Shown here: piece by piece, positions 9,362 through 20,481 of the stretch
Numbering within the stretch: position 1 is the stretch's first letter
How the letters are laid out: every line of letters starts with the position of its first letter
NCBI GenBank assembly: GCA_029010495.1
Contig: JAQXKO010000011.1
Coordinates: 1 to 64,000, forward strand
DNA length: 64,000 nt
Direction: 5' to 3'
From: Clostridiales bacterium
GTDB lineage: Bacteria > Bacillota > Clostridia > Lachnospirales > Lachnospiraceae
Position numbers and translations under genes: made by a program
Notes under the pieces: generated by a model
What the model was told of the DNA's origin: nothing
The model's input: only the letters and a program-made list of their open reading frames with translations
The model's database searches: none

Positions 9362-10918
9362 TTAATAAAAGGCTTCAAGCTCTGCAATATAAAGCTTTTC
9401 AATATGATTATCCTCCGTTTTTACGGTTAGTCTGTTAAGTGACGTATCCTGAATATAACTTACTCCCATAAATACGCTGCCGCCTTCCGTAAAAAGCTCC
9501 GTATAAACAGTATCATATATAATCCTTATTTCAATTTTCCCGTTAATGCCCTTTACGGGAGCGCGGCACTCCCCGCATGAAAGCATTCCGCTCCTGCTGT
9601 CATAGACTGTCTTTTGTCCAAACAGCTCTATTGAAAAGTCTTTATTGATGCTTACGGTTAATTTAACGTCGCATGCACGGCTGTTTACCCTGTGTATATG
9701 CTCTGCACCGTCAGAAACCGCATAATCATTATACTCAGCTTCATTAACTATGAGACCTTTGAACTCCTCGACAGGCTCCGCGCAGAGCTTAAGCTCTCCG
9801 TTAATATTTTTAAGGCTCATTATCTGCGGAATGTTCATGCAGCATCCGAAAGGCATTCCCGGCACTACTATTTTTGCAAATGCGGTCCTGATGCGTCTGC
9901 CGTCAGGTACATCAGACCATGACTGGGCAGCATATGAAGCATCACCATAGTGCAGGCGTCCGCCCTTATGCTCGGGTGTAAAGCATTTACCGTCAAAGCT
10001 TCCGATAAGATATCTGTCATATGCGGCCGTAAATACCCATTTTACGTTTTCATTATCCCCGTCAACCGGCAGAGGATAGAAATCGGGACACTCCCAATCC
10101 TCCTCCATGCACAGTCTTTGAAACTCCGTCCAGTGAAGAAGGTCGTATGATTTAAAAAAAGCGAACTCATTCTCCATAAGAAACAGGACCATTATAAAAC
10201 ATTTATCCGGTTCAAAGTAAATTACCTTCGGATCACGGTTTTCAAAGCAGAGCTCCTCAAGAAGCGGTCTGTCATATTTTACAAAGCTTCTGCCGCCGTC
10301 CGTACTGTATGCAAGCCTTTGTGTAAATGTACTTCCGGCAGATGTTGCAGACGTATTGCCCGCACTTGTGTAAAATAATAATATTGTATCATCCTCTCCG
10401 GACTTAAGACCGGCCACATTATTCCTGTCAACAAGACCTCCTCCGGAAAAGATTGTTCCCTGACTGTCCGGAAACAGCACATCACCGATTTCCTCCCAAT
10501 GAACAAGGTCCGTACTTCTGGCATATCCCCAATGCATATTTCCCCATGTAGTTGCCGCAGGATTGTGCTGATAAAACATAAGATAACTGCCTTTGTAATA
10601 CGTCAGACCGTTCGGGTCGTTAAGCCACCCTCTTTTTGAGGTAAAGTGGACAAGCGGGCGATATTTGCCGCTGTAGTCAAGCACCGGCGAGTCAGTACAT
10701 TCAAGCTTAATATCAATATTGCAGTCACACTCCAGACGTATTTTCTCGCCCTTAAAACGTTCAAGGTTCACGGGGAAACAGAAATCAGGCTCATTGTATT
10801 CAAGTGAAACCTCCAAATCATAAACAAGCCTGTTGCCTATGTAAAAATAAAGTCTTTTTTTCTGTGCATTAAATGATGCCGGCAGAACTATATATTTTTT
10901 CTCACAAATAAATTCCAT
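9362..10918 (-). CDS. Glycoside hydrolase family 32 (sucrose/fructan hydrolase)
   Basis: WLNDPNG nucleophile motif, FENRDPKV, EDWECPDFYPL. Confidence 0.93.
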   Translation of the reverse strand: MEFICEKKYIVLPASFNAQKKRLYFYIGNRLVYDLEVSLEYNEPDFCFPVNLERFKGEKIRLECDCNIDIKLECTDSPVLDYSGKYRPLVHFTSKRGWLNDPNGLTYYKGSYLMFYQHNPAATTWGNMHWGYARSTDLVHWEEIGDVLFPDSQGTIFSGGGLVDRNNVAGLKSGEDDTILLFYTSAGNTSATSAGSTFTQRLAYSTDGGRSFVKYDRPLLEELCFENRDPKVIYFEPDKCFIMVLFLMENEFAFFKSYDLLHWTEFQRLCMEEDWECPDFYPLPVDGDNENVKWVFTAAYDRYLIGSFDGKCFTPEHKGGRLHYGDASYAAQSWSDVPDGRRIRTAFAKIVVPGMPFGCCMNIPQIMSLKNINGELKLCAEPVEEFKGLIVNEAEYNDYAVSDGAEHIHRVNSRACDVKLTVSINKDFSIELFGQKTVYDSRSGMLSCGECRAPVKGINGKIEIRIIYDTVYTELFTEGGSVFMGVSYIQDTSLNRLTVKTEDNHIEKLYIAELEAFY

Positions 10919-10941
10919 AAAACTCCTCGCTGCAGTATTGC

Positions 10942-13437
10942 CTATATGCTTCCCGTATTGGCCTGCTTTTTATTTCTGTCATAAAATTCCCATAAAACAA
11001 ACGAAAAGACTGCAAGAATCGACAAAACAAATCCCGTTATTAACCCGGGTGGCTGATAGTCCAGTGTAATTTCACATGCTCCGGCAGGAACATCAACATA
11101 AATGAGTCCTCCGGCGAAAGGCCTGTATTCCGTTTCCCTGCCGTTAACCTTAACTTTCCAGCCTGATTCATAAGGAATCGTAAATAATACTCCGCTGCCA
11201 TTGTCCGAATATGTTTCTGCGATGATATGACCGTTCTTCCATGATTTCAGATTAACAGGCCTTTCTTTTGCGGCGTCCGCTGCCAGCCTTACGGTTTCCT
11301 TGTTGGCGGTATATGAATACAGGCAGTATCTGTTAAAGGAAAAGCCTATTTCCGCCCTGATATTGACCCTGTCGCCTTTTTTATACTCGCCTGCATATTT
11401 TGCAGAGCTGCTGAACCATGCATTCGAAGAAAAAAGCTTATCATCCGCATAAAATCTGACATATTCTTCACCGTTCTCAAGCCAGATATATAACGGACCC
11501 GTCTCCATTACCACAATATCGCAGTCAATTTTTGAACCGCTGTTATTGTTTTCGGCAAAATTATTTACCGTATAAGGAGAATCCGCACCCGTCACACAAT
11601 TAAAAAACTTAATCTGATTAATAAACGGATTGTTTTCAAGGTCTTCTTCTGACAAAAAACTCTTTACCTGATATGCCATTCCGAAATCGTATTCGTTTTT
11701 ATATACATCAAAATCCCCGACTTCATAAGCCCTTTTATAATCTGACGGCATATTATCGCCAAATACATATTTAATACCCAGCAGGGAATCCATCACCGGT
11801 AATTTATTATATGGGATTAATGAATCCACACCGGAGTATCCCAGTCTCATAAGCATTTTACTTAGTTGGAGATTATAAGTGGAGGAATAATGTGCCGGTG
11901 AGCTGTACCCGAAGGCCATTGACTCCGAGTTACACATGGACCCTTTGTCATCAGCAAACCTTGAATATAATGCTCCGATTCTGTATGTGCCGCTATCGGC
12001 TTCGAATATATGATTTACTTTGTTAAGCATTTTACTGTTATATGATGTTATTTTTTCATAACTGAAGGAATGATCATTTAATTCAAAGGACCAGTTTATA
12101 ATGAATTCCGTCATAACACAGGTTACCATCAGAAATACTATTATACCGCTTATTATCCTGTCTGATATAAATCTGTCCTTTAAATACAATAAAGCGCTAA
12201 TAATAATAATGACTGCCATCGAAAAGAACAGATATGTTTTTTCATACGGTGCAAGGATATTTGATATTAATAATACGGCAAGAATAATTATCCCGTTAAA
12301 TTTAACATTTTTTTTTGAATATCCGGCTGCTGCCAGAAACACAAGCAGGAAGGAATAGAGAAAGGCATGCCTGAAATTATGATTATTAGGTACCTTAAAC
12401 ATGGAGAATGCATAATTTAGGGGATTATATATAAATGTCAGCATACCAAAGATTATTATTGCTGCAGCAAGCTTTTTCGTTCGTGGCGTAACCTCCCGCG
12501 ATATAAAGAGATTCGCTATTCCGACAAGAGGCAATATTCCTACATAAATCGGAGGATTAAGCTTCGTAATTGTGAGCTTGTCCCTGTTTAAAAACAAATC
12601 TCTCCATGCGATGTCGAACATAAAGCCAAGGCTGTTATCAATTCCTTCAAAAAAGCCGCCTTCTCCCTGCTCCGTCATTTTAATGATTGCAGGCAGTAAT
12701 ACAAACAGCGTACCAAGGCAGGCAAGCACACTTAATATACCGAATCTCACAAAGGTCATAAAGCATTTTTTCAGCTTAAACTCCTCTGTGCCGCAATATA
12801 AGAAATATTCAATTCCAAAAAGCAGAACCATAAAAACACACAGCATATAGCCTGTATACCAGCAGGTGCCCACTCCGTAAAACAATGCGGCAAAATAAAG
12901 AAGCTTTTTGTCATAATTAATAAATCTGAACATACCCAGGGCAAGCAGCGGCAATACGATAACCGCATCAAGCCACATTATGTTGCTGCAGTTCAGAACA
13001 TTGTAGCCCATCATTGCATACGAAACTGACAGCATGACTGCCATATAAGGCTTAAGCTCAAATCTTCCCGACAAGTATACATACATTGTGACCGAGCAGG
13101 CAGCCACCTTCAGAAGCATAATGACTGTAATCCAGAAAACAATTGTATTTATATTTGCAAATATTAACAGAAGATTAAAGGGTGATGCCAGGTAATATGA
13201 AAACATCGCTGCAACAGACTGGCCCATCCCTATTGAAAAGCTGTAAGAGAAATTTTCCCTGCCATGAAGCATATTCATAAACCATGCCATGAAGTCAATA
13301 TACTGATACTCCATGTCATGATAAATCATAGTGCCGTCACCAAAAGGATAAATATGCTTGACAGCCATCGCGACAAGCATAATCCCAAGAGATATAACAA
13401 AGCACAATAATGTATTTCTTAATTCTTTTGACTTCAT
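10942..13437 (-). CDS. YfhO family multi-TM membrane protein
   Basis: 831 aa; many TM helices; C-terminal IPYESGWKVKVNGRETEYRPFAGGLIYVDVPAGACEITLDYQPPG typical of YfhO. Confidence 0.87.
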   Translation of the reverse strand: MKSKELRNTLLCFVISLGIMLVAMAVKHIYPFGDGTMIYHDMEYQYIDFMAWFMNMLHGRENFSYSFSIGMGQSVAAMFSYYLASPFNLLLIFANINTIVFWITVIMLLKVAACSVTMYVYLSGRFELKPYMAVMLSVSYAMMGYNVLNCSNIMWLDAVIVLPLLALGMFRFINYDKKLLYFAALFYGVGTCWYTGYMLCVFMVLLFGIEYFLYCGTEEFKLKKCFMTFVRFGILSVLACLGTLFVLLPAIIKMTEQGEGGFFEGIDNSLGFMFDIAWRDLFLNRDKLTITKLNPPIYVGILPLVGIANLFISREVTPRTKKLAAAIIIFGMLTFIYNPLNYAFSMFKVPNNHNFRHAFLYSFLLVFLAAAGYSKKNVKFNGIIILAVLLISNILAPYEKTYLFFSMAVIIIISALLYLKDRFISDRIISGIIVFLMVTCVMTEFIINWSFELNDHSFSYEKITSYNSKMLNKVNHIFEADSGTYRIGALYSRFADDKGSMCNSESMAFGYSSPAHYSSTYNLQLSKMLMRLGYSGVDSLIPYNKLPVMDSLLGIKYVFGDNMPSDYKRAYEVGDFDVYKNEYDFGMAYQVKSFLSEEDLENNPFINQIKFFNCVTGADSPYTVNNFAENNNSGSKIDCDIVVMETGPLYIWLENGEEYVRFYADDKLFSSNAWFSSSAKYAGEYKKGDRVNIRAEIGFSFNRYCLYSYTANKETVRLAADAAKERPVNLKSWKNGHIIAETYSDNGSGVLFTIPYESGWKVKVNGRETEYRPFAGGLIYVDVPAGACEITLDYQPPGLITGFVLSILAVFSFVLWEFYDRNKKQANTGSI

Positions 13438-13598
13438 ATAATCTTTCCTGTTCGTAAATCAATAGCATATATTTATATGTTACTATAAGTATCCTTATTT
13501 AGTAAACATTCAAACTTATATTTTTGATAATAATGATACTAAATAATATAGGATAACGAACCAACAATATAATAAATACACGACTGGTTGAATTATTG

Positions 13599-13632
13599 GT
13601 ATCACAATTAGTATCACAATTAGTATCACAAT
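13599..13632. repeat. 12-bp tandem repeat, about 3 copies
   Basis: gtatcacaatta gtatcacaatta gtatcacaat. Confidence 0.9.
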
Positions 13633-13749
13633 AGAATACGGATAACGAATGTTAAAAATTATAACAAACACGCAAAAAGGTATTACCAAACGTAATTTTT
13701 AGCCTTGCCAGAAAGCAAAATATGCTTAAAAGTGGGAAAAAAACATGAA

Positions 13750-13780
13750 AAAAGGACAGCATTGGGGGTCGCTGTCCTCT
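13750..13780 (-). terminator. Intrinsic terminator
   Basis: Minus strand AGGACAGC gacccccaat GCTGTCCT TTTTTCAT. Confidence 0.85.
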
Positions 13781-13951
13781 TTCGGAGAAGGTATTTTTGT
13801 TACTTATGGGGTGTAGCAAAAACTATATAATGTATTGGGGTTTACGATTGCTAGTATAACATCAATACAAATAAATGTGTGCACAAACATTCACATATTT
13901 TAAAAATTTTTTTGTGCAATATGTTTAATGATTCACACCCCTGTTGTGCAA

Positions 13952-15802
13952 TTAGTCCAAATTAATCTCCGTAACCGTCTGTTTTTTGACATCGCCAAAC
14001 AAGCCCTCGAATTCGTCACGTCCGATTCGCTCCTTTTCAAGAAGAAGTGCGGCGCAGGCATGAAGAATTTCCATATTTTCAACAAGAATTGTCTTTGCCC
14101 TGTCATAGCATTCATCGACAATACTTCTGATTTCCGCATCAATTGACGACTGTGTATTCTCGGAAAAGCTTCTCTGATGTGCCAGGTCACGTCCGATAAA
14201 CACTTCTTCTTCGTCATTATCATAGTTAACCATGCCGAGATTTTTTGAAAATCCGTATTTTGTAATCATGGCTCTTGCATATCCTGTTGCCTGCTTAATA
14301 TCCTGGCTGGCGCCTGTAGTCACATCATCGAAAATCAATTCCTCGGCAATACGTCCGCCAAGACTTACAATAATTTCCTGAAGCATCATTCCCTTAGTGA
14401 TAAACATATTATCTTTCTCAGGCAGAGGCATTGTATAGCCTGCCGCCCCCTGTCCCGTAGGAATGATTGAAACCGTATATACAGGTCCCACATCGGGAAG
14501 CAGATGGAAAAGAATTGCATGACCTGCCTCATGGTAGGCTGTAATCCTCTTTTCCCTGTCGGATATAACCCTGCTCTTCTTTTCAACACCGATTCCAACC
14601 TTTATGAAGGATTTTTTAATATCTTCCATATTGATAAAGCTCCTGTTTTCCGAAGCAGCATGTATTGCCGACTCATTCATAAGGTTTTCAAGATCTGCTC
14701 CCGTAAAGCCTGCCGTAGATCTTGCAACCTGTTCAAGGTCTACATCCTCGGCAATAGGCTTGTTTGACGCATGTACCTTAAGAATCTCCTGTCTGCCCTT
14801 CACATCCGGTCTGCCGATTAAAATCTTTCTGTCAAAACGACCCGGTCTCATAATTGCAGGGTCAAGTATATCTACGCGGTTTGTGGCTGCCATAACGATG
14901 ATTCCGGAATTTTCCCCGAAACCGTCCATTTCAACAAGTAACTGGTTGAGTGTCTGTTCTCTTTCATCATGGCCGCCGCCCATTCCTGCACCCCTGCGTC
15001 TTGCAACGGCATCAATTTCGTCGATAAATACAATACATGGTGCATACGCCTTTGCATCTGCAAACAAATCCCTCACTCGCGACGCACCCACACCGACAAA
15101 CATTTCCACAAAATCAGAACCGGAAATTGAGAAGAACGGAACCTTTGCCTCACCTGCAATTGCCTTTGCAAGAAGCGTCTTACCTGTTCCCGGAGGTCCC
15201 TCCATAAGTATACCCTTTGGAATCCTTGCGCCAAGGGCAGTATACTTTGCAGGATTTTTTAAGAAATCCACAACCTCCTTAAGCTCTTCCTTTTCCTCCT
15301 GAAGTCCGGCTACATCCTTGAACGTCTTACCGACCTCATCTGCATTTTTCCTGATGGCACGGCTCCTGCCGAAATTCATAAGCTTCTGATTGGTTCCGCC
15401 GCCGCCCGACTGTGAACGGATAAAAATTGTAAACATAAGTATGATAACCGCAACCATACACAGATAAGGAAATACGCTTGTAAAGAACCATGAGCTGTCT
15501 GAAACCTCATCAGTTATTACGGTGACATTTTTTTCAAGCGCAATATCCTGAATCTTTGATACGTCAGACGCATAGAAGCTTTCCTCGTTTCCGTCCTTAA
15601 GATATACAATTATCTCCCCTGTAGGCACATGTGAATCCTGGGAAATGTAAATTTTATCAACCTTTTCATCATTTACATCAGCATAAAAATCATTAATGGT
15701 ATATTTCTCCAGCGAGTTTCTTGAAGACGAGGCTGTCCATACCGACCAGATGATTATACCAAGCAACACAATATAAAAAATTAAACCGCCGTGTTTACGC
15801 AA
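13952..15802 (-). CDS. ftsH: ATP-dependent zinc metalloprotease FtsH
   Basis: [21 protein letters not shown] region, HEAGH zinc motif. Confidence 0.97.
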   Translation of the reverse strand: MRKHGGLIFYIVLLGIIIWSVWTASSSRNSLEKYTINDFYADVNDEKVDKIYISQDSHVPTGEIIVYLKDGNEESFYASDVSKIQDIALEKNVTVITDEVSDSSWFFTSVFPYLCMVAVIILMFTIFIRSQSGGGGTNQKLMNFGRSRAIRKNADEVGKTFKDVAGLQEEKEELKEVVDFLKNPAKYTALGARIPKGILMEGPPGTGKTLLAKAIAGEAKVPFFSISGSDFVEMFVGVGASRVRDLFADAKAYAPCIVFIDEIDAVARRRGAGMGGGHDEREQTLNQLLVEMDGFGENSGIIVMAATNRVDILDPAIMRPGRFDRKILIGRPDVKGRQEILKVHASNKPIAEDVDLEQVARSTAGFTGADLENLMNESAIHAASENRSFINMEDIKKSFIKVGIGVEKKSRVISDREKRITAYHEAGHAILFHLLPDVGPVYTVSIIPTGQGAAGYTMPLPEKDNMFITKGMMLQEIIVSLGGRIAEELIFDDVTTGASQDIKQATGYARAMITKYGFSKNLGMVNYDNDEEEVFIGRDLAHQRSFSENTQSSIDAEIRSIVDECYDRAKTILVENMEILHACAALLLEKERIGRDEFEGLFGDVKKQTVTEINLD

Positions 15803-15838
15803 TGATAGTCCTCCCGCTTATAATATTTCTTTTGTAAA

Positions 15839-16360
15839 TCAAAGCTCAGATACAACCCCGATGTACGGTAAAGCCCTGTATTTCTGAGCATAATCCATTC
15901 CGTAACCAACCACAAATTTGTCAGGAATGTCAAATCCGATATAATCAACAGGGATATCAACAACTCTTCTGTCAGGCTTGTTAAGAAGCGTGCAAAGCTT
16001 TAACTCCTTTGGCTTCCTTGCCTTTAACATGTCAAGCAGAAATGAAAGGGTACGTCCGGAATCAATAATATCCTCAACAACAATAACATTCTTACCCTCA
16101 ATGCCTTCGTCAATATCCTTGACAATTTTAATGCGGCCGGAGCTCTCCGTACCGTCACCGTAGCTTGATACCGACATAAAATCAAGAGTTACTTCATTTT
16201 CAATTCTTTTTGCCAGCTCGGCAGTAAAAAATATACTTCCCTTTAAAATACAGATCAAATGAACATCCTGACCCGAAAAGTCCTTACTAATCATACCTGC
16301 AAGCTCATTAACTCTTTTTGAAATCTCTTCCTCAGTAATCATTACATCGATTTTTGCCAT
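15839..16360 (-). CDS. hpt: Hypoxanthine phosphoribosyltransferase
   Basis: VIVVEDIIDSGRTLSFL PRPP motif; FDIPDKFVVGYGMDYAQKYRALPYIG. Confidence 0.96.
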   Translation of the reverse strand: MAKIDVMITEEEISKRVNELAGMISKDFSGQDVHLICILKGSIFFTAELAKRIENEVTLDFMSVSSYGDGTESSGRIKIVKDIDEGIEGKNVIVVEDIIDSGRTLSFLLDMLKARKPKELKLCTLLNKPDRRVVDIPVDYIGFDIPDKFVVGYGMDYAQKYRALPYIGVVSEL

Positions 16361-16381
16361 ATTATTTCTCCTTTGTATAAT

Positions 16382-17815
16382 TTAAGCTCTAATGATAATC
16401 TCAAGCTCTTTGTTTTTGTTATTAATATCCTTTACGGACTCATCAATTCTCACATACGGAGCCCCGTCCTTAACAGCAATAACGGCAATACATCTGTTTC
16501 CCTCTGCCAGCACAAGTGTTTTATCAAAATAAAGTGGCTCTGTCCTGGCATCCTTAAGAAGCTTCTTAATTTTCTTTCTGCCGCCCTCCTTAAAAAGAAT
16601 GATATAATCATCCTCCTCAACATATCTTACCTTCAGCTTGTCGTAATCCGCTTTAAAATCCTCCGAAAGATAAAATATTTTATCATAAACAAGGCTGTGA
16701 CACCGGTCATCCTGTGCCCCGAAGCATACAGGCTCACTGCCCGTCTGCCTTATTATAATACCGATATCGAAGAAAGGCTGCAACTCCGGTTTTTTTTGCG
16801 CGTCACTTTTCTCCGCCCTTATATAATTATATACCTTTCTCAGGATTAGTCCATAAGGAAGCATGATATATTTGCCGCCCTCTGCCGAAATAAGCTTTAC
16901 GGCATCAGTCACATGTATCTTTGTAATATCCCTGGCGCTGCCGCTGTTCTCGGTTATAAAACGATATATAACCTGACGTTTTATGAACTCCTCCTCATCA
17001 CGCAAAAGGTCTGTATTTAATGACGTACCGTTATCAGCCAGAGCCTTTTTGTACAGCTTACCGGCTGCCCTGCGCGTAAATTCGGATATTTCCTCACATT
17101 CGCTTCCCAGCCTTATGATATGCTCTCTTGCCCCCTGTGAAATTTCTTCCATTACCGGCAGAAGCTTATGTCTTATTATATTCCGGGAATAAATGTCTTC
17201 AAAATTTGTACCGTCATTTACATATTGTTGCCCTGATTTTCGCAAATATTCCTCAATCTCACGGCGGCTTGTAGTAAGCAGAGGTCTGATAACCTTAAAG
17301 GTTATGCCTCCTGCATTGTGCTGCGTAACAGGCTTCATACCTGCAAGTCCGGAAAAATAGCTGCCTCTTATGAGGTTAAAGATAATCGTTTCAGCCTGGT
17401 CGTCACTGTTGTGCGCCAGTGCCAGAACTCCCGGAAATTTTTCCAAAGCAGCTGCAAAGGCTTCATATCTGAGCCTTCTGCCTGCCTCCTCCTCGGAAAG
17501 CCCGTTCTTCAGTGCATATGCCGGCACATCTGCACGGCTGACAAAACAGGTAATGCCCTGCGCCTTACAAAGCTCTTTTGCAAAGGCCTCGTCCCTGTCT
17601 GCCTCAGCGCCCCTTATGCCGTGATTAACATGGACTGCCACAGGATTAATATTATATTTTTCTTTTAAAGAACAGATAAGCCGCAGAAGACTGACGGAAT
17701 CGGCACCGCCCGATAAGCCGACCACCACATTACCGCAGTTCGCAAGCATATCATATTGTTCTATAAGCTTTAGTGCCTTATCCATATAATCTGCGCCCTG
17801 ATTATCAGCTGACAA
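16382..17815 (-). CDS. tilS: tRNA(Ile)-lysidine synthase
   Basis: VGLSGGADSVSLL PP-loop; HVNHGIRGAEADRDEAF; NIIRHKLLPVM. The listed start is a TTG; an ATG 30 nt downstream (17785) is an alternative. Confidence 0.93.
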   Translation of the reverse strand: MSADNQGADYMDKALKLIEQYDMLANCGNVVVGLSGGADSVSLLRLICSLKEKYNINPVAVHVNHGIRGAEADRDEAFAKELCKAQGITCFVSRADVPAYALKNGLSEEEAGRRLRYEAFAAALEKFPGVLALAHNSDDQAETIIFNLIRGSYFSGLAGMKPVTQHNAGGITFKVIRPLLTTSRREIEEYLRKSGQQYVNDGTNFEDIYSRNIIRHKLLPVMEEISQGAREHIIRLGSECEEISEFTRRAAGKLYKKALADNGTSLNTDLLRDEEEFIKRQVIYRFITENSGSARDITKIHVTDAVKLISAEGGKYIMLPYGLILRKVYNYIRAEKSDAQKKPELQPFFDIGIIIRQTGSEPVCFGAQDDRCHSLVYDKIFYLSEDFKADYDKLKVRYVEEDDYIILFKEGGRKKIKKLLKDARTEPLYFDKTLVLAEGNRCIAVIAVKDGAPYVRIDESVKDINNKNKELEIIIRA

Positions 17816-17833
17816 GCTGTCCTTTCATATGTA

Positions 17834-19027
17834 TTAATTATTTCTTTTCAGTTCTCCCACAAGTACAAGACAGTCATCCACCGGCACATACCTGTGCTGC
17901 CTGAGTGCCGTCATAAGAATGGCGCCGGCAGTTTCCTTAGGAGCACCCTTTGGTAATTTTCTGATAACAGTTTTTAAGGTCTCTTCCTTTTGGATATTTC
18001 CTATTCCGTCAAGCACCCCGTCACTGAGCATAATAACCATATCCCCGTGATAAAGCTTCTTTCTGGTAATATCTGTTGAAAATGACTGAATCATGCCTAC
18101 CGGAAGTCCTTTGCCCGTTATGGTTTCTACCCAGTCATCATGCTTAATAAAGCTAAGGCTTGCCCCTGATTTTGCAAAGGTGGTTTCACCGGTGTACAGA
18201 TTTGTAAGGCACATATCAAGAGTTGAGTAGCTGTCCTCGCCGCCCGATAAAAGCATTAGTGAATTAATAAGAGTAATAATGCTTTCGCCTCTGTAGCCGC
18301 ACTTCAAAAATCTTGCAGCCAGGTCAATGACACGCTTACTGACATTGCCTGCAGCATTTCCGCAGCCGCAGCCGTCACCCAAAAGCATGGCGAACTCACC
18401 TCCGCCCGCATTGAGAAACATATGTCTGTCGCCCGAGCTCTCGCCCTTTTTTCTAACTGCGCCTACCGCCGCCACGTTTAATTTATATTTTTCTTTCCTG
18501 ACAAATACAAGATATGAGCTCTTATCTTTTTCAACAAGCCTGTCGCCCTCCTTCAATACAAATGCTTCATGAAGAATACGGCTTATGACATCGGCAGCCT
18601 CGTCTGACAGCACTCCGTCCGCCCTTTTGGCTGAGCAGAGCATGTACACACAGCGCCCTCTGTCCGACTCGTTATATATTTTTAACTGCAATACCTTAAG
18701 CCCGATACGGCGAAGTCTTGAATAAAGAAGACTGTACTCAACGTCCTCGCATGAATGCCTGTCATTATCCGTAGCCATAAAGGAAATCAGCCTGCTGAGC
18801 TCCCCATACTGACCCGAGAGCATAAGGGCAGCATCCTTTACAAGATTATCACGGACACTGTCGCCGCCAAGCTTGTCCATAAAGGTATCCCTGTAATCCA
18901 GGGATATGTATTTTAATGCCTTTGACAGCCTCCCGAGACGAATATTGGTAATACTGTCCTTAAGACAATCCTTTGCAACCTCCTGCCTGTGTGGAAAAGT
19001 TTTAATGATGTTTACAACGCCCTCCAT
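17834..19027 (-). CDS. SpoIIE-like PP2C-type serine phosphatase lacking the membrane domain
   Basis: LLGDGCGCGNAAGNVSKRVIDLAARFLKCGY, STLDMCLTNLYTGETTFAKSGASLSFIK, MVIMLSDGVLDG; located between divIC and tilS. Confidence 0.83.
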   Translation of the reverse strand: MEGVVNIIKTFPHRQEVAKDCLKDSITNIRLGRLSKALKYISLDYRDTFMDKLGGDSVRDNLVKDAALMLSGQYGELSRLISFMATDNDRHSCEDVEYSLLYSRLRRIGLKVLQLKIYNESDRGRCVYMLCSAKRADGVLSDEAADVISRILHEAFVLKEGDRLVEKDKSSYLVFVRKEKYKLNVAAVGAVRKKGESSGDRHMFLNAGGGEFAMLLGDGCGCGNAAGNVSKRVIDLAARFLKCGYRGESIITLINSLMLLSGGEDSYSTLDMCLTNLYTGETTFAKSGASLSFIKHDDWVETITGKGLPVGMIQSFSTDITRKKLYHGDMVIMLSDGVLDGIGNIQKEETLKTVIRKLPKGAPKETAGAILMTALRQHRYVPVDDCLVLVGELKRNN

Positions 19028-19182
19028 ATGATCCTCTCATTCTGTCAGATTAGTTAACTTTTTAACAAATTAACTATAACAGAATTTGAGGGGGCAAATC
19101 GGTACTTGAAGCCGAAAAAACGAAAAACGTTCGCATAAAGCATCAGTGTTTTATAAAACGTTACGCAAATCGACCGTAAAAT

Positions 19183-19503
19183 CTATTTGCCGTCACCTTC
19201 CACCTTAAATATAACCTCGTTCTTATATACAAGTCCGAGAACATCCCTGGCCACCTTTTCTATGTAGCTTTTTGTCTGCACATAAGCCTTATAGTCCTCA
19301 ACCTCTTTTGAACGCTTTTCCTCTTCTGCGATAAGAATTTCCAGGCGTTTCTTTTCTTCAAGAAGATTATCATACTTCTTCTGAAGCTTTAGCTTCTCCA
19401 CATAGAAAAATGTGCAGATGCCTATCGTGCATACAAGAAGAATAATGATGCCGAGTAAACGCTTAGGTCTTTTTTTCCTTACTACTTTTTTTAATCCCAT
19501 CAA
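19183..19503 (-). CDS. divIC: Septum formation initiator, DivIC/FtsB-like
   Basis: TM helix, coiled coil, then YIEKVARDVLGLVYKNEVIFKV; synteny. Confidence 0.85.
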   Translation of the reverse strand: MMGLKKVVRKKRPKRLLGIIILLVCTIGICTFFYVEKLKLQKKYDNLLEEKKRLEILIAEEEKRSKEVEDYKAYVQTKSYIEKVARDVLGLVYKNEVIFKVEGDGK

Positions 19504-19798
19504 ATGCCTCTTTCGCAGTATGAAGCTTTTGCCGCTTCACATCTTTTTTGTAATTGTAATAACTGACAATATAAGCCGTAGCAGCCGCACCCAGAAACTC
19601 AAAAATATAATTAAGCCCTCTGACTGCTCCGCACGTTTTAAGCATGAACATATATGAGATAAATGCAAATACGACTGCATAAATCACATCCTCAACAAAG
19701 GACAGGACCCTGCCTCTTCCGATATGTTTTCTGACAGCACACAAAAGCGCATACACAAACACGCCAGCCATACCTGCCATAATACTTAAGCATATCAT
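19463..19798 (-). CDS. yabQ: Spore cortex biosynthesis protein YabQ
   Basis: Multi-TM 111 aa; synteny between yabP and divIC. Confidence 0.8.
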   Translation of the reverse strand: MICLSIMAGMAGVFVYALLCAVRKHIGRGRVLSFVEDVIYAVVFAFISYMFMLKTCGAVRGLNYIFEFLGAAATAYIVSYYNYKKDVKRQKLHTAKEAFDGIKKSSKEKKT

Positions 19799-20064
19799 GA
19801 AAACAGCCTTTTTGTAAATGATTTTCCGGATTTTTCATGCTTACTTTTTGTATAAATCAGACCGTCAATTATGCCCTCAATTTTTATTACGCCCTTATCG
19901 GTGGATAGATTTTTTACATTCAGCTTTTCACCCCTGATAACGAGCATCCCCTTATTTGTCTTCATGTAGACCTCAAGATCGGTAAATGATGGCACATCCT
20001 CTACACCGGTTACGGTAATATCCTCTCTCCCGTTAATAGTAACGCTGTGACCTGTCTGTTCCAT
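19795..20064 (-). CDS. yabP: Sporulation protein YabP
   Basis: HSVTINGREDITVTGVEDVPSFTDLEVYMKTNKGMLVIRGEKLNVKNLSTDKGVIKIEG. Confidence 0.92.
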   Translation of the reverse strand: MEQTGHSVTINGREDITVTGVEDVPSFTDLEVYMKTNKGMLVIRGEKLNVKNLSTDKGVIKIEGIIDGLIYTKSKHEKSGKSFTKRLFS

Positions 20065-20119
20065 AATAATCCAATATTGTTTTTAATAGTCTATTATGAA
20101 GCAGCCGTATATATGACTG

Positions 20120-20359
20120 TTAAAGATATTTAAAAAGCTCTGCAGCCTCTTCCTTCCTGCTTGTCTCTGCGATGGACAATACCTCCACCTTGACATTTTT
20201 GTTGCCGAAGCCGACCTCAATAATATCGCCGGCTTTAACAGGCGTGCATGCCTTTGCAACCTTGCCGTTTACCATAACCCTGCCTGCATCACAGGCCTCT
20301 GCAGCCACGGTACGTCTTTTGATGATACGTGACACCTTAAGATATTTATCAAGACGCAT
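20120..20359 (-). CDS. rqcP: S4-domain RNA-binding protein RqcP/YabO
   Basis: MRLDKYLKVSRIIKRRTVAAEACDAGRVMVNGKVAK; synteny. Confidence 0.92.
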   Translation of the reverse strand: MRLDKYLKVSRIIKRRTVAAEACDAGRVMVNGKVAKACTPVKAGDIIEVGFGNKNVKVEVLSIAETSRKEEAAELFKYL

Positions 20360-20481
20360 AGTAGTCTCCTTCCGTCATAATTGCGATTATTAATTCATAT
20401 TACAACAAATGTCGTCTCACGATAATAAAGCTTCTCCCGGCAGTATACCGCAAGAAATCACAAATTATAATTTTATAATTA

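Noticed and set aside
14604-15302. 232-aa plus-strand ORF antisense to ftsH
   Set aside because: Mirror ORF of a strongly conserved gene; Ser/Pro-rich low-complexity translation, no SD.
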